Below are positions 58,555 to 64,000 of a stretch of DNA of 64,000 nt, in pieces (positions within the stretch are counted from its first letter, which is position 1; each line of letters starts with the position of its first letter). A model generated the notes under the pieces. That model was not told the origin of the DNA, ran no database searches, and worked only from the letters and a program-made list of their open reading frames with translations. The translations under genes and the position numbers were made by a program. The stretch is from Trichomonas vaginalis G3. Lineage: Eukaryota > Parabasalia > Trichomonadida > Trichomonadidae. The stretch spans positions 18,547,962 through 18,611,961 of the forward strand of contig NC_067208.1 in assembly GCF_026262505.1 (NCBI RefSeq), in the 5' to 3' direction.

Positions 58555-59637
58555 ATGCCGAAATTTCGAATTCAAAGTGAATCCGCTGTCATTTTAATTC
58601 ATTATTTTTTATTGATGAAATGCATTGGGTACTTCGAAGGATGGCTTGATCACAAATGGTTCGCAATGATAATGTGGCAAGTATGCTCGTTAATGCTTTC
58701 AGCTTTGGCAATATTTTGCAAGTTCTTAGAACAGATTGCTGGTTTCACATTACCTTTTCTTCAATTAGCAATATCATACGTTGCGTTATTACTCATTAAC
58801 CTTTGGAAATTACCGAAAACTACCGCTTCCTGGTTCGGATATATCATGGTTGGATTATTAAATCTCGGTGGCGATGTATCATCTATATACGCTTACACTC
58901 TAACTTCGATTTCATCAGCCCAGTTACTTGTTACAACCGTTATTTTTTGGGTTGCTCCCTTAGCTTTCTTTGTATTTAAGAGAAAACTAACGCTCTGGCA
59001 AATATTAGCTATATTTATTGGAATGGGAGGCGTAGTTATCGTCTTCCTTGAGGACGGCGTTGGTGATTCACGTTGGCTAGGTAACATGATTGCTCTTATT
59101 TCCGCAATTTGCTATGCAATTGCAACTACTTTAGAAGAAAAACTAGTTCACGAAGGATCAATAGCAATATATCTTTTCAGATTTGGAACTACTACATCTC
59201 CAATTTCGATAATTTTGATGTTTGCCGTTGAATTTAAGACAATAAAGAAATATCTCTGGGTTGCATCAACAATATCACTTATAATTGCATACGGAATAGT
59301 AATGGCTCTATATTATACACTTGTTCCTGTGATTATGAAACATTCAAACGCTACAGAGATGAATCTCTCATTTTTAACATCAAATTTCTTCTCGTTATTC
59401 ATTGATTGCTTAATATTCAAGCACAAACTTACATGGCCATACGTAGTTGGCTTTTTATGCGTTCCATTTGCAATTGTTCTGTTTTGTTTGTTCCCTTATA
59501 AGAAGACTGAGGAAGAAGCTAATCAGTCATTCGACGCTGATGTAGAAAGTAACAACGATCTCGAAGACAAAGAAAAAATTGTTGAAGATCCAAAAAAACA
59601 GGAAAACGAAGAAGTTCAAGAACCGGCTCCAAATTAA
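58555..59637 (+). CDS. SLC35F-type (DMT superfamily) membrane transporter
   Basis: 360 aa with about ten hydrophobic helices. Features typical of SLC35F/DUF914 proteins are visible: GWLDHKWF-type start, YAYTLTSISSAQLLVTTVIF in the fourth helix, FFVFKRKLTLWQILAIFIGM, then a short extramembrane loop (EDGVGDSRWLGN) and LISAICYAIATTLEEKLV. A 55-residue acidic cytosolic tail follows. The transported substrate is unknown. TTCATCGTTTG about 13 bases before the ATG fits an initiator. Confidence 0.85.
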   Translation: MPKFRIQSESAVILIHYFLLMKCIGYFEGWLDHKWFAMIMWQVCSLMLSALAIFCKFLEQIAGFTLPFLQLAISYVALLLINLWKLPKTTASWFGYIMVGLLNLGGDVSSIYAYTLTSISSAQLLVTTVIFWVAPLAFFVFKRKLTLWQILAIFIGMGGVVIVFLEDGVGDSRWLGNMIALISAICYAIATTLEEKLVHEGSIAIYLFRFGTTTSPISIILMFAVEFKTIKKYLWVASTISLIIAYGIVMALYYTLVPVIMKHSNATEMNLSFLTSNFFSLFIDCLIFKHKLTWPYVVGFLCVPFAIVLFCLFPYKKTEEEANQSFDADVESNNDLEDKEKIVEDPKKQENEEVQEPAPN

Positions 59638-60294
59638 TTGGCAATAATATACCAATATACACCAATCTGTAAGTAATGTTTTTTGATTATACTTTAATTT
59701 TAATTATTATTAATGAAAAAACAATATACTATCCAAATTCAATACAACTTCATGATTGCTTGGAAGATTCAATCAATTATTATCTAAAAAAGTATTCTAA
59801 AACTTTAATAATTTGTGTTTTTTTTTTAATTTCACATCAAAGGATTGTTCTTTGAACATTAAATAGACACAATGACAATCTTTGACAACAAAATAATGCA
59901 ATATATGTTCGGTGAGAATACTGTATCAACTTTGAGAAATTTCCAAAAAGTATAAGAGGAAATTTCTAATAGCAATTTATACTCATATAAACTAAGAAAT
60001 ATAATTAACATATTCATTCTGAATGTTAAAATACATTCAAGCGAAAAAAGGAAATTTTCAAATTGTTCAGGTTGAATTTCAAATAGCTCAAATGAATGTT
60101 ATTGTTCATAACTTTGGGATATAAAATATTAGTACTTGGCAACAATTAGCATGAAAATCGATTCTTCATTGAATAATTTTCTTAATTTTATTTATTTTAA
60201 AAAGATATTAAGAGTATGATAGATAGAACATTTATAACAAATCAATTAAGGAGAAAATTTCACATTTTCTTCTAATTGACAACTAATATAAAAT
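59638..60294. other. Gene-free AT-rich spacer between convergent genes
   Basis: This is the 3' flank of both the transporter and the GAF gene. I see no gene, RNA or repeat; a few AATAAA-like signals are present. Confidence 0.5.
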
Positions 60295-63200
60295 TTATCT
60301 TGCGTCGAACAAAGACATATTACCTTGTTCTTCCTCTTCTGCTGCCTGCTGCATGAAATATTCCTCACCCTTTGATATAAGCCATGGAATCTTATCAGAA
60401 AACGCTTTTTCGAAGATATTTGATCCTTCTCCGAGCAATTTTAGCAAATTTACGTATTTCTGAACGATTTTCTCTGCTTTGTAGAGAATAAGAGCTTGTG
60501 TTTCCATGCTTGCGAGGCATAAATCATTGAAGACATCAATATTTCTGAAAAATGGAGAAGATTGAGACATTTCAGTTACCAAAGTAGCGAATAAAGCTCT
60601 GTTTCTTTCTTTATTCAGATCAATACCTTTCTTGGCTTCGACAGACAACTTGGCAATCAAAAGAGAAGCTGATTCTGTCGCTCTTTCGAGCATTAACTCA
60701 ATTAACTCACACATTATCTCTTCTGGAGCGTATTCTAAGAGGTCACAGTCTGGACTAGATAATAAGATCATTGCTGTAGTAACTCTAACAACAATTTTGT
60801 TGTCACTTTTTGAATTTAGGAAATTTTTCAAGTAATTTCCGTATTTAAAGTTCGGTCTCATATGAGGGAATGCTGATCTAAAGAATATGGATAAGCAGCA
60901 AGCGCATAATTCACTTGGATTGAAGTAATCGAACAATTTAAATTCGCAAAACATGGAATATCCAAATTGCAACGCATCCAACGCACTTATGAAGAATCTC
61001 TCTTCTTCAGGGTTCGTTGAAAGCTTGCTTAACCAGATTGTAACTCTTTCTTTCGTCACATCCAAAACTTCATGGACTCTGAACGCGAAAAACAACTCAC
61101 TGCATAGAGAAACATTCTCTTGGATACCGAATCTTAAGAAGTTATAAGTCAAATCAGGTTTAAGCATCGGAGGACGCCCGATTTCATACTGATTTTCGGG
61201 TTTTCCTTCAGTTCTGCTTGCAAGAAGAGCAAGAACCAAATCAGCGAAATATGATAAGGCCATTGATCGATCTTGCGACATCGGGGAAGGAATTTTTATC
61301 GATGCATAAATTTTTCGATCTCTTTCCAAGTTCAAAGCGCTTGGATCTGTTTCTGTTTCGTCTTTTAACGGGGGATCGAATATTTCTAACGATATCTCAC
61401 GGCCGAACAAATTAGTAAAAGAGATCAATAAAATATTCAAAAGTTCGGAAAACGGCATTGGACAAGCCAACACGTTTCCCAGGAGATGGAGAGCCCTTAC
61501 AGTAGGTTTATATCTCTTTTGGGTAACGATTTTGTTGTGTAAACCCACTTGTCTTATTGATAATTTCGAAAAAGAAAATAAAATGTTAGAAAGGAAGGGA
61601 TCGAATGGATAAATCTGCAATTTACCTTGGTCCAATTGTGTTTCAAATGATTGCGGATTTATTGATGGTTGGGCAGAACTGACAATTATAAACTTGTCAC
61701 TTTTTGTTTGAGTTTCTGATCTTGAAAGGTCGAAAATGGAGGTAGACGTCATTCCATCTTCATCGTGGATGTTCTTTAGGGATAAAGGAATGAAGGGCAT
61801 GTTGTTACCATTACCTACAAGTGATAAATCAAGGTTAAAGAAAGATGATGAAGATGATGAACTCGAACTTTGGGTTTTATTGGAACTGGTGTTTCGAGCT
61901 TTACTCTGCATCTTCCTGGAATTCTCAGGAAGCGCTAATTTCATGGAATGCTCTTCTAATGAATGTAAAATTCTTGTGCATTGAAGAATTCCGTTTGATT
62001 CTTCTTCTGTCTTGAGTTTCATCAAAGGAGCTCGGAATTCGAACATATAAACTTGGTTGTTTGCGTTGGATTTTATAGGATAAACTAAAATTCCAACATT
62101 TTCACTGATCGCAGCTGTAGGTTTCATTTCGACGATGGCATCTAGTAATTGTGGTTCGCTTTGAACAGTTTGTCTTGATGATGCTTCGTATAAATTGTCA
62201 TTTTCGTAAATTAAAAATCTAAATTGAACTGAAGGCTTGAGTTTTTCGCAGAAAATGGACATTTGCTCGTAAAGGTTTGGAGTTCCGGCAGCTTGTATTG
62301 CTTTTAATGAAAAAACAGTTAAATTATATGCTCGAACGCAGTTAATATTGTTTCTTTCTAAGGATTCATGAAGTTTTGTTGATTCGCAGCATGTGTGGAG
62401 TAAAGGAAGGAAGCATTTTCCGAGATTGGTAGCAACAAAAGAATCTTTTGCTGAAAAGAAGGTTCCATTCCTTCTATTGTATAGTACAAACGCACCCTTG
62501 ACTTCTCCGTTGTATGTTGCCGGGCATGCGATCATTGACCAAATTCGAGGTTCTGTTAAATCATCAATTGCAACTGAAAAATCTTTGATACGACGAGGTA
62601 AGAAATAGTTTGTAGTTTCATTATTTATTGCTGCTCTGCATGTTAAACCTCGATCGATCATTAATAATTTTCCTCCAATATTTGTTCCTGGAGTTTCTTC
62701 ACAAAAACAGTCACCAACAACAGTGAATAGTCTTGAAGTGCTTGCATCCGTTAATCTGTTGCTTTCATTTATGATTTTAGCAATCATATCGTGAGCATTT
62801 GAAGAATCCGCAATTTCTGATAATCCTTCAACAAGTTCTGTCATATCTTTTTCAGTAGCACTTGTTAATTCTCTAACGAGAAGTTTAATTTGTGAAGTTA
62901 CGTTTCTAAATAAATAACAAAGCATAATAAAGTCATTTGGCGAAAAAGAATCATCACGTAGTTTATCTATTGCTACAAAAGCGAATGGATTTTCAAAATC
63001 AGAGTGCATCAAAGGTGCTATTAAACAATTTCTACTTCCTTCGAAAATAAAAGATTCTACGGCTAAATCTATCTCTTCTGTATTAAATGGGTCTTGAATA
63101 ATTGCATAATCGCCTCTTCCAACAACACTGGAAATTAATCCAGTTGTCATTGGAATAATTCTTTTAATCCCACAGTGAATATACGCTAATTCACATATCA

Positions 63201-64000
63201 ATGGTGATGCAATCAAGAATTTCGTTCGTTTACACTTCAATAATGATGATGCAACGTGTTCTATTTGATTAATTATTTCAATTGGATCTGTACTAAGAGC
63301 CATTGATTCGAATGCTTGTGTTAATTGTGCAGATTCGCGATGTACATCTAGAATTCGCTGTAATATAATTGCTCTATTTTGTCCAGAAATCGATGCCAAG
63401 ATTGCAGGCAAAACTTCAACAATACCATCGACATTGATATCGAAAAACTTATTTCTGAAATATGGGTCTCCACAGTAATTTAATAAACGAGGAATGCCAT
63501 TTTCATTGAAATAATTTGTTAAATTTTGAGGAGTTGCCTTTCTGATAAAGTTTCCAAATTCATCAGAAGAATCGAAATTATTAATGTCAAAGAATTTCTC
63601 CTCTATTTTAACAGGTGGAAGTTCTGGAAGTGGCTGAAGTCGAACAGCAGTTGATAATCGACTTTTATTGTCAAGCAATTGAGTGCAAACACCTAATCTG
63701 TCTATTCTTTCTTGCTGCTGTTGAATTGATCTGCTTTTATTATTTTTTTCTTGCTCTTCATGAGATTTTTTCTGCAAACCTGTAATAAGATGCGCATATT
63801 TTGTTCTCCTCTTATGAAGTTTTGTTAGTTTTTTCATCAATTCTTTTGTTTGATAATCTAAAACTCGTATTTGTTCATCTAAAGCTTCAAATTCTTCGCT
63901 ATGCTTATCCTTCAATTCAAATTTGGGTAATAAAGCAACACTCCCAGTTAATCTGAATGAAGGAGAAGGCTTCACGGACTTAGTGTCTAACAAAGTTTGA
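60295..64000 (-). CDS. Large GAF-domain protein, 5' end outside window
   Basis: The frame is open to the window edge, so the N-terminus is missing; more than 1230 residues are visible. An N-terminal coiled coil (about 30-105) is followed by a helical region. A first GAF-like domain (about 235-370, NCLIAPLMHSDFENPFAFVA) and a second (about 390-530, VKGAFVLYNRRNGTFFSAKD) follow, with a degenerate third near 560-670. A low-complexity Ser run follows (SSSSSSSSS near 700). The all-helical C-terminus loosely recalls a cyclic nucleotide phosphodiesterase fold but lacks the metal-binding His pattern. Probably a signalling scaffold. Confidence 0.75.
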   Translation of the reverse strand, partial: QTLLDTKSVKPSPSFRLTGSVALLPKFELKDKHSEEFEALDEQIRVLDYQTKELMKKLTKLHKRRTKYAHLITGLQKKSHEEQEKNNKSRSIQQQQERIDRLGVCTQLLDNKSRLSTAVRLQPLPELPPVKIEEKFFDINNFDSSDEFGNFIRKATPQNLTNYFNENGIPRLLNYCGDPYFRNKFFDINVDGIVEVLPAILASISGQNRAIILQRILDVHRESAQLTQAFESMALSTDPIEIINQIEHVASSLLKCKRTKFLIASPLICELAYIHCGIKRIIPMTTGLISSVVGRGDYAIIQDPFNTEEIDLAVESFIFEGSRNCLIAPLMHSDFENPFAFVAIDKLRDDSFSPNDFIMLCYLFRNVTSQIKLLVRELTSATEKDMTELVEGLSEIADSSNAHDMIAKIINESNRLTDASTSRLFTVVGDCFCEETPGTNIGGKLLMIDRGLTCRAAINNETTNYFLPRRIKDFSVAIDDLTEPRIWSMIACPATYNGEVKGAFVLYNRRNGTFFSAKDSFVATNLGKCFLPLLHTCCESTKLHESLERNNINCVRAYNLTVFSLKAIQAAGTPNLYEQMSIFCEKLKPSVQFRFLIYENDNLYEASSRQTVQSEPQLLDAIVEMKPTAAISENVGILVYPIKSNANNQVYMFEFRAPLMKLKTEEESNGILQCTRILHSLEEHSMKLALPENSRKMQSKARNTSSNKTQSSSSSSSSSFFNLDLSLVGNGNNMPFIPLSLKNIHDEDGMTSTSIFDLSRSETQTKSDKFIIVSSAQPSINPQSFETQLDQGKLQIYPFDPFLSNILFSFSKLSIRQVGLHNKIVTQKRYKPTVRALHLLGNVLACPMPFSELLNILLISFTNLFGREISLEIFDPPLKDETETDPSALNLERDRKIYASIKIPSPMSQDRSMALSYFADLVLALLASRTEGKPENQYEIGRPPMLKPDLTYNFLRFGIQENVSLCSELFFAFRVHEVLDVTKERVTIWLSKLSTNPEEERFFISALDALQFGYSMFCEFKLFDYFNPSELCACCLSIFFRSAFPHMRPNFKYGNYLKNFLNSKSDNKIVVRVTTAMILLSSPDCDLLEYAPEEIMCELIELMLERATESASLLIAKLSVEAKKGIDLNKERNRALFATLVTEMSQSSPFFRNIDVFNDLCLASMETQALILYKAEKIVQKYVNLLKLLGEGSNIFEKAFSDKIPWLISKGEEYFMQQAAEEEEQGNMSLFDAR

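Noticed and set aside
60295-61200. Cyclic nucleotide phosphodiesterase domain at the end of the GAF protein
   Set aside because: The helical pattern is suggestive, but no metal-binding His/Asp motif is visible.

Overview
The window looks like a scaffold from a trichomonad protist, most probably Trichomonas vaginalis or a close relative. It is AT-rich and its ordinary genes show no introns. Several host ATGs follow a TCAYT-type initiator within about 12 bases, as at 1918 and 57534. The host genes are of kinds common in that genome (ankyrin-repeat proteins, an SLC35F-type transporter, a very large GAF protein). About 46 kb is two giant Maverick/Polinton transposons. The species call is inference; no search was run.

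Layout. 1-3168: a partial ankyrin gene, a small gene resembling axonemal microtubule inner proteins, and the left part of a decayed TA-flanked inverted-repeat element. 3169-27090: Maverick 1 (23.9 kb), inserted inside that element, with short TIRs that begin in poly(A). 27713-28849 and 51497-51761: two halves of one Mutator-like transposase gene, split by Maverick 2. 28850-51496: Maverick 2 (22.6 kb), with 807-bp near-identical TIRs that each carry the same 144-aa gene. 51762-56190: gene-free DNA holding two MITE-like elements and two arrays of covarying hairpins. 56191-64000: host genes (ankyrin, IST1-like, SLC35F-like, GAF).

The two Mavericks carry recognisably paralogous sets in different orders. 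The replication and mobility set is a type B DNA polymerase, an SF3 helicase (only a C-terminal remnant in Maverick 2), an rve-type integrase and an A32/HerA-like packaging ATPase. The virion set is a double-jelly-roll-type major capsid protein, candidate penton/minor capsid proteins, small amphipathic proteins and a large phage-like tail fibre with a collar domain. Accessory genes are KilA-N proteins, a KilA-N/T5orf172-like protein and, in Maverick 1 only, a Dam-type adenine methyltransferase. I found no adenovirus-like protease. Many genes carry single-base frameshifts, so most virion genes are annotated as broken. Either the copies are decaying or the assembly has indels.

The most unusual signals are non-genic. 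(1) Pairs of tiny hairpins with three-base loops lie inside Maverick 2 reading frames, and at least two look like in-frame insertions. (2) Intergenic palindromic cassettes keep one scaffold while swapping a 6-8 base word. (3) Promoters fall into two classes that track replication/regulatory versus virion genes. (4) The Maverick 1 polymerase has lost its exonuclease domain and its DTD motif. (5) A tandem hairpin array near 54.8-55.6 kb keeps its base pairing through compensatory changes.
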